64,000 bases of DNA, from positions 1 to 64,000 of the forward strand of contig NZ_JBDSQX010000019.1 in assembly GCF_039929605.1 (NCBI RefSeq), given 5' to 3'. The position numbers and the translations under genes are program-made. The notes beneath the pieces were generated by a model. The model ran no database searches. It saw nothing but the letters and a program-made list of their open reading frames with translations, and was not told where the DNA came from. Positions 16,218 through 24,586 of the stretch are shown here, in pieces (positions within the stretch are counted from its first letter, which is position 1; each line of letters starts with the position of its first letter). This DNA is from Pelomonas sp039929605 (GTDB lineage Bacteria > Pseudomonadota > Gammaproteobacteria > Burkholderiales > Burkholderiaceae_C).

Positions 16218-16631
16218 ATGGGTGCCTGGTCTCACCAACCTTTCGGTAACGACACCGCGAGCGATTGGGCCGATGTGCTGATGGACGCGACCAATCTGTC
16301 CTATGTCGAAGCCTCGCTCGACCGCGTGCTGGACGCCGAAGGCAGCTACCTGGAAGCCCCCGACGCCGAGGAAGGTATCGCCGCCGTGGCCGTGCTGGCC
16401 CAGTTGCTGGGCCGCAGCAAGCCCATCGAGGACGGGCCTGAGGGCCTGAACGCCTGGATCTCGGGCATCGGCGTGCGCCCGTCTGCTGCGCTGCTGGACA
16501 AGGCGCGCCGCGTGGCCGAGCGCGTGGTGGCCGAAGACTCTGAGCTGGCCGAGCTGTGGGACGACAGCGAGGACGCCGCCGAGTGGCGCGCGTCGGTGGC
16601 CGCCTTGCTGCTCGCATTGAAGACGAGCTGA
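16218..16631 (+). CDS. DUF4259 family protein
   Basis: 137 residues. The opening MGAWSHQPFGNDTASDW matches the MGAWG-x-x-FENDDAxDW pattern of DUF4259 proteins, followed by ALDRVLD/EEGIAAVAVLAQLLGR and a C-terminal ELAELWDDSED-AEW segment typical of the family. Cytosolic, no signal peptide. Function of the family is unknown; members are often found near immunity or toxin-associated genes. A single gene between a toxin-antitoxin module and a DUF5329-like gene. CGGGAGA (16203-16209) serves as the ribosome site. Confidence 0.75.
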   Translation: MGAWSHQPFGNDTASDWADVLMDATNLSYVEASLDRVLDAEGSYLEAPDAEEGIAAVAVLAQLLGRSKPIEDGPEGLNAWISGIGVRPSAALLDKARRVAERVVAEDSELAELWDDSEDAAEWRASVAALLLALKTS

Positions 16632-16787
16632 GGCGCCTGGGCAAGACCGGCGCGGCGGCGCGCCCCGTGTGGCGTGTCTGCTCGAAGGAGGCCATCGCCG
16701 ACGACGCCAGCTCGCGGCTGACCTGCAGTTCAAGCAGGCCGTGACGCGCCATGCGGCTGACTGCAGCACTGCGCATAGCATCAAGCC

Positions 16788-17150
16788 ATGCGCGCCCTGC
16801 TCCTGCTCACCCTGGCATCACTCGCCACCGCCGCCCCGCTGCCGCCAGCGGCGCGTGCGGAGGTCGACACGCTGCTGACGCGCCTGCAGACCTCCGGCTG
16901 CGAGTTCAATCGCAACGGCAGCTGGTACAGCGGCGCAGACGCCAAGGCGCATCTGCTGAAGAAGCTGGGCGTCCTCGAAGGCAAGGACATGGTGAAGACC
17001 GCCGAGCAGTTCATCGAACGCGGCGCGACCGGCAGCAGCATGAGTGGCAAGCCCTACCTCGTGCGCTGCGCGGGCAAGGCGCCGGTGGAGAGCGCGACGT
17101 GGCTCAAGGGCGAACTGCAGCAGGCGCGCGCCGGGTCCGCCCCGCGTTGA
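16788..17150 (+). CDS. DUF5329-like small secreted protein
   Basis: 120 residues with a short signal peptide (MRALLLLTLASLATAAP). The mature part reads EVDTLLTRLQTSGCEFNRNGSWYSGADAKAHLLKKLG, then AEQFIERGATGSSMSGKPYLVRC. The phrase FxRNGxWY, the DA-x-AHL motif, two cysteines that could pair, and the SSxSGxPY motif are what I recall of DUF5329. Periplasmic; function unknown. The gene stands alone and precedes the convergent DUF4331/PEP-CTERM operon. Confidence 0.7.
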   Translation: MRALLLLTLASLATAAPLPPAARAEVDTLLTRLQTSGCEFNRNGSWYSGADAKAHLLKKLGVLEGKDMVKTAEQFIERGATGSSMSGKPYLVRCAGKAPVESATWLKGELQQARAGSAPR

Positions 17151-17198
17151 GCGAATAGGGGCGGCCTCAGCCGCCCGTCCGAGCCCCCGACCCGCAGG

Positions 17199-17735
17199 TC
17201 AGCGGCGGCGCCGTGTCGCCGCGAGCAGCAGCAACCCGGCACCGGCGAGCACGAAGCTGCCCGGCTCCGGCACCGTCGCGATGTTGTCGAGCGCAAAGCC
17301 GCCCGTGCCCGAGAAGCTGACGGACGTCAGCTGCGCCCAGGCGCCGTCGAACGACAGGCTGCTGGTGCCCGTCAGGTCGAAGCTGCGCGAGGCTACTTGC
17401 ACGTCGCCCAGCATCCCCGCCACGAGCAGCGTGCCGGGGCCGAAGCCGAGGTCATACGGCGCCACGTCGAGAGACTTCAGCCCAAACGAAGCGCCGCTGG
17501 CCAGGCTGAACATGAAGGGCGTCGCGTCGAAGCCGCCGACCAGCGCGCCGTCGATGGGCAAAAAACTCGCCGCCGGGCCGCTGACGATGAACTCGCCTTC
17601 CGCGTAGGTGGCCACCCCGGTGTCGTTGTCGATGTCGATGACACCGGGGTTGTCGAAGTTGACGAGGCCGGCATGGGCCGCCCCGCCGCTGCAGAGCGCG
17701 GCCGCGAGGGCCACGGCGCTGAGGATTCGATTCAT
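17199..17735 (-). CDS. PEP-CTERM sorting domain secreted protein
   Basis: 178 residues from the ATG at 17735. Signal peptide MNRILSAVALAAALCSGGAAHA, a beta-rich acidic middle (LVNFDNPGVIDIDNDTG..., LDVAPYDLGFGPGT), and a canonical C-terminal PEP-CTERM: VPEPGSFVL, a short hydrophobic helix and TRRRR. Exosortase/EpsH systems cleave this tail to anchor or export proteins to the extracellular matrix. It lies 22 bases behind the DUF4331 gene on the same strand and is probably cotranscribed with it. No exosortase gene is in the window. Confidence 0.9.
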   Translation of the reverse strand: MNRILSAVALAAALCSGGAAHAGLVNFDNPGVIDIDNDTGVATYAEGEFIVSGPAASFLPIDGALVGGFDATPFMFSLASGASFGLKSLDVAPYDLGFGPGTLLVAGMLGDVQVASRSFDLTGTSSLSFDGAWAQLTSVSFSGTGGFALDNIATVPEPGSFVLAGAGLLLLAATRRRR

Positions 17736-17757
17736 GGCTGTGCTCCTGGAGAGAGGT

Positions 17758-19314
17758 TCAGTTCGCGCCCGGCTTGGGCGTGTTGAGGTAGGGGAAGCCC
17801 GGCAGCAGCGGCACGACGGCCTGGTCGACGGCGTCGTGCAGTTCCAGCGACGTGGCGCCCAGCGGCACCGAAGCGCGCGTGCAGGCCGCACCAAAGAGCG
17901 CGCCGCCGTTGTTCAGCCAGCACAGGCCGCCCATGACGGCCGCGAGCGACACGTCGACCACGTCATCCTTGGGCCGGCGGCCGTTGGGGAAGCCGGCAAA
18001 GTCGGGCGGGCTGTCGCCGTCACGCAGCGTGCCGACGATGCCGAGGCGGTTCTGCATCGCGAACGGGCGCGCGGGAATGGCGGTGTTCAGGCGCAGCATC
18101 TCCGAGCCCACCACGTTGGCCGGCTGGTTCACGCCGGGGATGCCGGTCAGGAAGGTGGTGACGAGGTCGGCGCGCGGCAGGTTCTTGGGCGCGGCATCGC
18201 CCAGGGCCAGCACGGTGGACAGCAGCGCCGGCAGCGTCGGGTTCGTCACGTAGTTGATGAACTGCCCGTCGCCCATCGGCACGGAGGCGTTGAACTTGTC
18301 CTTGTCGGGCAGGCCGATGACGACCTCGTTGACCAGCGGGTGGCCCAGCCGCGAGACCTGCACCCAGGCGCCGCCACCGCGCACGGCCGTGTCATAGCCA
18401 CTGGGCGGCGCGGCGTTGACGAGTTGGCTCTGGCGCACGCTGGCCGTCGTCCAGGCGCCTATGACGGGCTCAGCCCCCTGCGTGAGGCAGCTCTTGTGCA
18501 CCTCCAGCGCCAGCGACGTGACATTCTTGTCCTGGATGGAATTGGCCGCCGCCGCGTTGATGAGGCTGCGGTTGGTGATGACGCTGACCGGCGCGTTCAC
18601 CAGGTCGAAGATGGCGCCCAGGTTGACCGCGAAGGCCTCTTGGCGCTGGCCGACGAACACCTTGGCTGGCATGGCGCAACCCGGCAGGCTGACGCTGTAG
18701 ATGTGTTGCGCCGCGTAGGCCGGGTAGTCGGCAATCGTCTTGGTGCCGATGTTGTCGACCGGCTTGTCGAACAGCATGCCGCCCATCGGGTTGGCCACCG
18801 GCGTGGCCGTGCCCGTGCGGCGGTCGCCGCGCACGAGGGTGAGGCTGAACTTCTCGTTGACGTTGAGCGTGGCCGCATTGGGCGCACTGACGGTGCCGGC
18901 CTGCGTCAGCGGAATCGGCACCATCTGGTTGCCGATGGGCAGCGCGATGCTCTTGAGGGTGTTGGTGAACTTGAACTGGAAGGTCAGGTCTTCCTTGGCG
19001 TCGCCGTTGTTGTCGACGTGGATCTCGTAGATCGCGTTCGGGTCCAGCTTGAAGTAGTTGGGGCCGCCGTAGGCATCCTGCAGCGGCAGGTAGTTGGCGA
19101 TCAGCGTCACGTAGCCGGCCCGGCCACCCGTGCCATTGGCGGCCACGCCTTCGTAGCTGCTGAACATGTAGAAGTCCGTGCCGTCCACGCGCGGCATGCC
19201 GCCGATGGACGGGGCCTCGCGGTGGCTGGAGGCGTGGGCGGGCAGGGTGGCCAGGCTGACGAGCACGCTGGCGGTGATGAGCGCAACGGTGGGCGCGCGG
19301 GAGGGAAGTTTCAT
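17758..19314 (-). CDS. DUF4331 family secreted protein
   Basis: 518 residues from the ATG at 19314. Signal peptide VALITASVLVSLATLPAHA is followed immediately by SSHREAPSI, the diagnostic opening of DUF4331, then DGTDFYMFSSYE, a stretch of acidic calcium-site-like loops (HVDNNGDAKEDLTFQFKF), and the C-terminal FPNGRRPKDDVVDVSLAAVMGG block, also a family hallmark. Members are exported proteins of unknown function with probable divalent cation binding. Four or more cysteines occur in the mature part. Forms an operon with the downstream PEP-CTERM gene. Confidence 0.92.
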   Translation of the reverse strand: MKLPSRAPTVALITASVLVSLATLPAHASSHREAPSIGGMPRVDGTDFYMFSSYEGVAANGTGGRAGYVTLIANYLPLQDAYGGPNYFKLDPNAIYEIHVDNNGDAKEDLTFQFKFTNTLKSIALPIGNQMVPIPLTQAGTVSAPNAATLNVNEKFSLTLVRGDRRTGTATPVANPMGGMLFDKPVDNIGTKTIADYPAYAAQHIYSVSLPGCAMPAKVFVGQRQEAFAVNLGAIFDLVNAPVSVITNRSLINAAAANSIQDKNVTSLALEVHKSCLTQGAEPVIGAWTTASVRQSQLVNAAPPSGYDTAVRGGGAWVQVSRLGHPLVNEVVIGLPDKDKFNASVPMGDGQFINYVTNPTLPALLSTVLALGDAAPKNLPRADLVTTFLTGIPGVNQPANVVGSEMLRLNTAIPARPFAMQNRLGIVGTLRDGDSPPDFAGFPNGRRPKDDVVDVSLAAVMGGLCWLNNGGALFGAACTRASVPLGATSLELHDAVDQAVVPLLPGFPYLNTPKPGAN

Positions 19315-19473
19315 GGGGGCTCCTGTTCGTGGTGGACCGCAAACAGTTGGAAACAACCAGCGCTGCGGCTCATGGCTTACGCAGCGCGCGCCGGCTGGAT
19401 GCAGGCTTTCAGGCGATTCGAGGGTTCAGCCTGGGTTCAAGCTAGGGGGCTCGCCCCATTGAGCACGCCAGTC

Positions 19474-19518
19474 TTGACAAGCATTACTCCCACGAGCCAA
19501 ATTAGCCAGAATTAGCCA
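19474..19518 (+). promoter_or_regulatory. Putative promoter and direct-repeat operator of the phd-vapC module
   Basis: TTGACA at 19474-19479 is a consensus -35 element, although no good -10 follows. AATTAGCCA occurs twice head to tail, at 19500-19508 and 19510-19518, on a ten-base period, directly upstream of the antitoxin ATG at 19532. Type II antitoxins commonly bind such sites to autorepress. Inferred only from position and repeat spacing. Confidence 0.45.
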
Positions 19519-19531
19519 ACCACCAGAAGCC

Positions 19532-19777
19532 ATGAACGCCGTCAACATGCTCGAAGCCAAGTCGAGCCTTTCTCGCCTGGTGGACGCCGTGGAAAGCGGC
19601 GCCGTGCCGGAGATCGTCATCGCACGCAATGGCAAGCCTGCGGCGAGGCTGGTGGCCATGTCTGCCCGGCTGTCGCCGGCGCGCGTGGGCGTCGCCAAAG
19701 GCTTGATCGAGGTGCCCGACGACATCGACGCGCACAACGGCGACGTGGCCCGGCTGTTCGGCGTGCACAGCGCATGA
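19532..19777 (+). CDS. Phd/YefM-type antitoxin, module 3
   Basis: 81 residues. The opening MNAVNMLEAKSSLSRLVDAVESGAVPEIVIARNGKPAARLV is the classic Phd/YefM N-terminal DNA-binding fold (the EAKxxLSxLV helix then the VIARNGKPxARLV strand). The acidic tail binds the toxin. It overlaps the next gene by four bases (ATGA at 19774-19777), so translation of toxin and antitoxin is coupled. Confidence 0.92.
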   Translation: MNAVNMLEAKSSLSRLVDAVESGAVPEIVIARNGKPAARLVAMSARLSPARVGVAKGLIEVPDDIDAHNGDVARLFGVHSA

Positions 19778-20160
19778 ACCTGCTGCTGGACACGCACATC
19801 GCGCTTTGGGCCATCGCGGACAGCCCGCGGCTGCCGGCCCGGGCGCGAGAGCTCATCCTGGCGCCCGGCAACGCGGTCTGGGTCAGCGCGGCATCGGTGT
19901 GGGAGATTGCGATCAAGCATTCCCTCGGCCGCGGCGACATGCCGGTGTCGAGCGCGCAGGCCCTGTCGTACTTCGAGCAATCCGGCTTTCATCTGCTCGC
20001 CGTCTCCGGTGAGCACGCAGCCGCCGTGGAGGCCCTGCCCGCTCACCACGCCGACCCCTTCGACCGCATGCTGGCCGCGCAGGCTTTGACCGAGCCTCTG
20101 CGACTGCTGACGCATGACGCGACGCTCGCCCGCTACAGCGACACCGTCATCCTCGTGTGA
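19774..20160 (+). CDS. PIN-domain VapC-type toxin, module 3
   Basis: 128 residues. PIN motifs: LLLDTHIALWAI (Asp6), SVWEIAIKHSLGRG (Glu in the ASVWEIAIK block), DPFDRMLAAQAL (Asp pair) and LLTHDATLARYS. This matches the Phd-linked VapC/FitB-like subgroup. Its stop TGA (20158-20160) overlaps the GTG start of pbpC at 20157, so the toxin and the peptidoglycan synthase could be translationally coupled, an odd partnership suggesting the module inserted right at the pbpC start. Confidence 0.92.
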   Translation: MNLLLDTHIALWAIADSPRLPARARELILAPGNAVWVSAASVWEIAIKHSLGRGDMPVSSAQALSYFEQSGFHLLAVSGEHAAAVEALPAHHADPFDRMLAAQALTEPLRLLTHDATLARYSDTVILV

Positions 20161-22523
20161 GCGCACCAAGACTTCGCCACATCGAATGGACGGTCGCTGC
20201 ACTGTTGCTCGCAGTCCTCGCCCTCGACCTCGCCTTCCCCCTCCCCCAGCCCACCGCCGACTCGCCGACGCTCACCGTCCTCGCCGCCGACGGCACGCCG
20301 CTGCGCAGCTGGGCCAGCGACGACGGCGCGCAACGCAAGCCGACGACGCCCGAGGCCGTGTCGCCGCGCTACCTGGAGGCGCTGCTGCACTACGAGGACC
20401 GCTGGTTCCACTGGCACCCGGGCGTCAACCCCGTGGCCTTGGCGCGCGCGGCCTGGCAGTGGGCGCGGCATGGCCGCATCGTGTCGGGCGGGTCCACGTT
20501 GACGATGCAGGTCGCCCGTCTGGTGGACGACAAAGCGACGGGAAGAAGCATCCCGGCCAAGCTGCGCCAGATCGCCCGCGCGCTGCAGCTGGAGCTGCAT
20601 CTGAGCAAGCACGAGATCCTGTCGCTCTACCTGAACCTCGCACCGATGGGCGGCCCGCTGGAGGGCGTGGAGACGGCCAGCCGCGCCTACCTGGGCAAGA
20701 GCGCGGCCGAGCTGTCGCAGGCCGAGGCCGCGCTGCTCGTCGCGCTGCCGCAGTCGCCCACGCGGCTGCGCCCCGACCGCGCCGTGGCGGCGGCCCAGGC
20801 CGCGCGCGACAAGGTGCTCACGCGCATGCAGACGCTGGGCGTGTGGAGCGCGGCGGACGTGGCCGACGCCAAGCTGGAGCGCGTCTTCGCGCCGCCGCTG
20901 CGCGCCCGCTGGCTGGCGCCACTGGCCGCCGAGCGGCTGCGCCAGCAGGTCCGCCGCGCCGGCCGCAGCGAAGCCGTCATCCAGACCACGCTCGACGCCG
21001 GCCTGCAAGCCCGCCTGGAGCAACTGCTGGCCGACCGCCTCAACAGCCTGCCCGAGCATGTCTCCATGGCCGCCCTCGTCGTCGACAACCGCACGCTAGA
21101 GGTGCGAGGCTATGTGGGCTCGGCGGACTTCACCGACACGCGGCGCGGCGCGCATATGGACATGGTGCGCGCCCATCGCTCGCCCGGCTCCACGCTCAAG
21201 CCCTTCCTCTATGGCATGGCGCTGGACGAAGGCCTCATCCACTCCGAGAGCCTGCTCATCGACGCGCCGCAGAACTTCGGCGGCTACGCGCCGGGCAACT
21301 TCCAGACGGACTTTTCCGGCCCGGTCAGCGTCAGCGAGGCATTGCAGCGCTCGCTCAACGTGCCCGCCGTCGACCTGCTGGAGCGCCTGGGCGCCGAGCG
21401 CTTTGCCGGCCGGCTGCGCAACGCCGGCCAGCGCCTGCGCATGCCGGCCAACGCGGCACCCAACCTCAGCCTCATCCTCGGCGGCGGCAGCACGTCGCTG
21501 GAGGAGCTGGTGGGTGCCTACACGGCGCTGGCCCGTGGCGGCGTCTCCGGCAAACCGCGCCTGACGCCCGCCGACCCCACTCAGGAAACCCGGCTGATGA
21601 GCGAAGGCGCCGCCTTCATCGTGCGCGAGATCCTCGAGAACGGTGGCCGGCCAGGCAGCCCCTTCCGTGAAGGCACCCAGCGCGTGGCGTGGAAGACGGG
21701 CACCAGCTTCGGCTTCCGCGACGCCTGGGCGCTGGGCGTGACGGACCGCTACACCTTCGGCGTCTGGGTGGGCCGGCCCGACGGCACGCCCAACCCCGGC
21801 CACTTCGGCGCCAACACCTCGGCCCCGCTGCTGCGCGACATCGCCGCCGCCCTCGGCCCCGCCGAGTCCCGCCAACAGCTCGGGCCACGCCACCAACCGG
21901 CCAGCGTGAGCACCGTCGCCATCTGCTGGCCGCTCGGCACGGCCGCAGCCGCCACGCCACCCGGGCACTGCCTGCAACGCCGCACCGCCTGGGCGCTGGA
22001 CGGCGCCGTGCCGCCCACGCTGCCCGACCGGCTGCAGCCCACCAGCCTCGTGCAGGCGGTGTGGACTCAAGGCCAGCAGCGCGTGCGCCCCGACTGCGCA
22101 CCCGACGCCGCACGAACCGAGGCCGTGCGCTGGCCCACGCTGCTCGGCCCCTTTCTCGACGCCGCCCAGCTCGACCCCACCGAGCGCCTGCCCTGGGCGC
22201 CCGGCTGCGCGCCGCGTGCGCTCAGCGCCCAGGCGCTGCGCATCGTCGGCCTGGAGCCCGGCACCGTGCTGCGCCCCACGCCGGGCCAGGCCGCCGTGAC
22301 GCTGCGCCTGCAGGCCATCGGCGCCCAGCAAGGTGTGAGCTGGCTGCTAGACGGCACGCTCGCCGGCAGCAGCGACACCGCCGGCACCGTGCAGACGCTG
22401 ACGCTGCGCCAGCCCGGCCCGCATGCACTGACGGCGCTGGACGGCCGCGGCCGCTGGGCGCGTGTGGGCTTTGAGCTGCAGCCAGGCCAGACGCCGCCGC
22501 CGCGGCACGCCGCTTTGCCCTAA
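20157..22523 (+). CDS. pbpC: Penicillin-binding protein 1C (bifunctional peptidoglycan glycosyltransferase/transpeptidase-like)
   Basis: 788 residues from a GTG start at 20157, needed to include the membrane anchor WTVAALLLAVLALDLAF (about residues 11-27). GT51 domain: catalytic Glu80 in HYEDRWFHWHPGVNPVALARA, GGSTLTMQVARL and KHEILSLYLNLAPMG. Transpeptidase domain: Ser345-x-x-Lys348 (PGSTLKPFLYG), SLN in RSLNVPAV, and KTGTSFGFRDAW. The C-terminal beta domain (from about 660) corresponds to BiPBP_C. PBP1C is normally encoded beside the alpha-2-macroglobulin gene and is thought to repair peptidoglycan when macroglobulin traps invading proteases. The start overlaps the upstream toxin stop. Confidence 0.94.
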   Translation: MSAPRLRHIEWTVAALLLAVLALDLAFPLPQPTADSPTLTVLAADGTPLRSWASDDGAQRKPTTPEAVSPRYLEALLHYEDRWFHWHPGVNPVALARAAWQWARHGRIVSGGSTLTMQVARLVDDKATGRSIPAKLRQIARALQLELHLSKHEILSLYLNLAPMGGPLEGVETASRAYLGKSAAELSQAEAALLVALPQSPTRLRPDRAVAAAQAARDKVLTRMQTLGVWSAADVADAKLERVFAPPLRARWLAPLAAERLRQQVRRAGRSEAVIQTTLDAGLQARLEQLLADRLNSLPEHVSMAALVVDNRTLEVRGYVGSADFTDTRRGAHMDMVRAHRSPGSTLKPFLYGMALDEGLIHSESLLIDAPQNFGGYAPGNFQTDFSGPVSVSEALQRSLNVPAVDLLERLGAERFAGRLRNAGQRLRMPANAAPNLSLILGGGSTSLEELVGAYTALARGGVSGKPRLTPADPTQETRLMSEGAAFIVREILENGGRPGSPFREGTQRVAWKTGTSFGFRDAWALGVTDRYTFGVWVGRPDGTPNPGHFGANTSAPLLRDIAAALGPAESRQQLGPRHQPASVSTVAICWPLGTAAAATPPGHCLQRRTAWALDGAVPPTLPDRLQPTSLVQAVWTQGQQRVRPDCAPDAARTEAVRWPTLLGPFLDAAQLDPTERLPWAPGCAPRALSAQALRIVGLEPGTVLRPTPGQAAVTLRLQAIGAQQGVSWLLDGTLAGSSDTAGTVQTLTLRQPGPHALTALDGRGRWARVGFELQPGQTPPPRHAALP

Positions 22524-22580
22524 GCTGCCAACCCGGCGCATCGCCCAAGCCCGCGCCAGCAAAACAAAACAGGGAGAACC

Positions 22581-23177
22581 ATGCGCCTCGCCACCTTCAT
22601 CGTTGTCGCCCCGCTGCTGTCGCTGGGCCTGCTCGGCCCCTGCGCCGCTGCCGACGAAGTCGCCGCGCCGCCCGCCGCCGCAGCCTCCGAGGCCGCCAAG
22701 CCGGCCCCGACGCTGCACAGCCGCATCTACCAACTGCAGCACCGCCTGATACCGGGCTGGGTGCACAAGAGCTCCGGCGCCTTCTACACGGCCCTGGTGG
22801 TCGGCGACCTGACGCGGCTGCGCGCAGTGGCCGGCGAACTCGTCTCGCCCGAGTACGCCGCCGGCATCAAGGTCACGCCCTACCCCGATCTGGAAGGCGT
22901 GCTCATCGAGTACCCCAAGCCGCTAACGCCGCCGCTGTGCTACTTCGCCTTCGTGCGCGCCAACGCCAAGAGCAGCAGCGGTTACGACATCTACACCTAT
23001 GAGAAGACGGTGAGCCTGCCGGGCATGGAGGCCGTCTACGGCGTCGTCGGCACCTGGTCAGCCGACGGCAATCAGCACAGCAACATGGGCGGGCGCGAAT
23101 ACAAGGACGCCGAGTCCTTCGTCCGCGACCTCAAGCTCGACAAGCAACCGAGCAAAACTGCCGAGAAGCCGGCCTGA
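22581..23177 (+). CDS. Hypothetical secreted protein
   Basis: 198 residues with a signal peptide (MRLATFIVVAPLLSLGLLGPCAAA) and an alanine-rich linker. The mature domain has SRIYQLQHRLIPGWVHKSSGAFYTALVVGDLTRLRAVAG and a later LEGVLIEYPKPLTPPLCYFAFVRA segment, suggesting a compact mixed fold. CAGGGAGAA precedes the ATG. I do not recognise the family. It follows pbpC by 57 bases and may be cotranscribed, so an envelope role is plausible but unproven. Confidence 0.7.
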   Translation: MRLATFIVVAPLLSLGLLGPCAAADEVAAPPAAAASEAAKPAPTLHSRIYQLQHRLIPGWVHKSSGAFYTALVVGDLTRLRAVAGELVSPEYAAGIKVTPYPDLEGVLIEYPKPLTPPLCYFAFVRANAKSSSGYDIYTYEKTVSLPGMEAVYGVVGTWSADGNQHSNMGGREYKDAESFVRDLKLDKQPSKTAEKPA

Positions 23178-23262
23178 CGAAAGCAAGTCCGGCCACCCTT
23201 CGCTAAGCTGCCATGCTCCACCCCGAAGATGTGGCATCCGCTGTCCGCGCTGTGCTTTTGAT

Positions 23263-24540
23263 ATGAATGAGCTGTTGATCTGGATCCTCGCCGCCACGCT
23301 CGTGGTGGGCATCGTCTTGCTGGTGTGGCTGGGCCGTCGGCGCCAGCAGCGTGCGCGCGACCATGCGGCCCGCCGTGAATCCCACCGCGTGGCGCTGGAG
23401 CAGGCCGAGCACGTCGCACGCGCCCAGCGCCTGACGGCCGAGCGAGAGCACGCCAACGCCGAGCCCGTTCCGCTTGCCGGCGCCATCGAGGCCGTCCGCC
23501 TGGCCGAGCAGGCCCGCGGCAACGCCGACGCAGGCCGTGAAGGCGCCGACATCTCCCGCCGCATCGCCGAAGGCGAGGCCGCCCGCATCGCCCGGGACCA
23601 AGCCCAGCACGACGCCGCCGAACAGGCCGCCCAGGAAGCCGAACGGGCCGAACTGGTGGCGCAGCAAGCCCGCGAACAGGCCGAACGGGACACGGCGGCG
23701 GCCGCCGAAGCCGCCGCAGTTGCAGCCGCTGCCGCCGCGCGCCAAACCGAGGAAGCGCAGGCCGCTCGCGCCGCCGCTGAAGCGCGCGCCCGCGAGGACG
23801 CCGAGCGACTGGCCCGCGAAACTGCGGAGCGCGTCGAACGGGACGCCGCCGAGGCCGCTGCTGAAGCGGCCGCCCGCCAGGCCGCCGAGGCCGAAGCCGC
23901 CCGCCTCGCCACCGAAGCGCGCGAGCAGCAGCAACGCGAACAACAAGCCCGTGAACAGGCCGAGCGGGAGCAAGCCGAGCGCGAAGCCGCGCTAGCCCTG
24001 GAAGCCGCACGGCTAGCCGAAGAAGCCCGCGAGCGCGCCGAACAAGAGGCCGCCGCTGCGGCCGCACGTCAGGCTGCTGAGGCTGAGGCTCAAGCGCAGG
24101 CCGAGGCCGCCCGCGCCGCCGCCGCCACGGCCGCCACAGCAGCCACCCGCGAACTGCGCGCCGACGAAACACTGGTACTGGTCGCCGACGACTCCAAGAT
24201 CGTGCGCGTCAAGCTCAGCCGCCTTCTGGCCTCGCAGGGCTACCGCGCGACGCTGGCAGAGAGCGGCGAGCAGGCGCTGGAGCTGATGGCCGCCGAGCGC
24301 CCGCACCTGCTCATCACCGACGTCGAGATGCCCGGCATCGACGGCTTCGAGCTGACCCGCGTGGTGCGCGCCGCAGCCGTCACGGCCGAGCTGCCCGTCG
24401 TCATGATCACGTCCTCCGACGACAAGCAGGAGCAGGCCCGCGCGGCCGGCGTCACCAAGCTGCTCGGCAAGCCCTACTCCGAGGAAGCGCTGATCGCCGC
24501 CATCGAGGCTGCGCGGCTGGCCGTGCGCGTGCCGGCCTGA
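23263..24540 (+). CDS. Membrane-tethered coiled-coil protein with C-terminal response-regulator receiver domain
   Basis: 425 residues in three parts. Residues 1-25 form one membrane helix (LLIWILAATLVVGIVLLVWLG). Residues about 26-295 are an extraordinarily Ala/Glu/Arg/Gln-rich helical region, predicted to be a long coiled coil like that of TolA. Residues about 305-425 form a CheY-like receiver: VADDSKI acidic pair, phospho-acceptor Asp in LLITDVEMPGIDGFEL, Thr/Ser in VVMITSS and Lys in LLGKPYS. No output domain follows. Receiver domains are usually cytosolic and N-terminal; here the receiver caps a membrane-anchored stalk. A cognate kinase is not nearby. Confidence 0.85.
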   Translation: MNELLIWILAATLVVGIVLLVWLGRRRQQRARDHAARRESHRVALEQAEHVARAQRLTAEREHANAEPVPLAGAIEAVRLAEQARGNADAGREGADISRRIAEGEAARIARDQAQHDAAEQAAQEAERAELVAQQAREQAERDTAAAAEAAAVAAAAAARQTEEAQAARAAAEARAREDAERLARETAERVERDAAEAAAEAAARQAAEAEAARLATEAREQQQREQQAREQAEREQAEREAALALEAARLAEEARERAEQEAAAAAARQAAEAEAQAQAEAARAAAATAATAATRELRADETLVLVADDSKIVRVKLSRLLASQGYRATLAESGEQALELMAAERPHLLITDVEMPGIDGFELTRVVRAAAVTAELPVVMITSSDDKQEQARAAGVTKLLGKPYSEEALIAAIEAARLAVRVPA

Positions 24541-24553
24541 GCCTCACGGCTGA

Positions 24554-24575
24554 GCCTGCCGTCACGGCGGCAGGC
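24554..24575. terminator. Hairpin between convergent genes
   Basis: GCCTGCCG (24554-24561) pairs perfectly with CGGCAGGC (24568-24575) across a six-base loop. It lies between the receiver-domain gene and the convergent DUF3309 gene and could serve both. There is no clear T run on either side, so termination strength is uncertain. Confidence 0.45.
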
Positions 24576-24586
24576 CCGAGAGCGCG

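Noticed and set aside
17608..19515. A long plus-strand frame opposite the DUF4331 operon
   Set aside because: The minus strand carries a signal peptide, SSHREAP start and PEP-CTERM tail; the plus frame has none of these.
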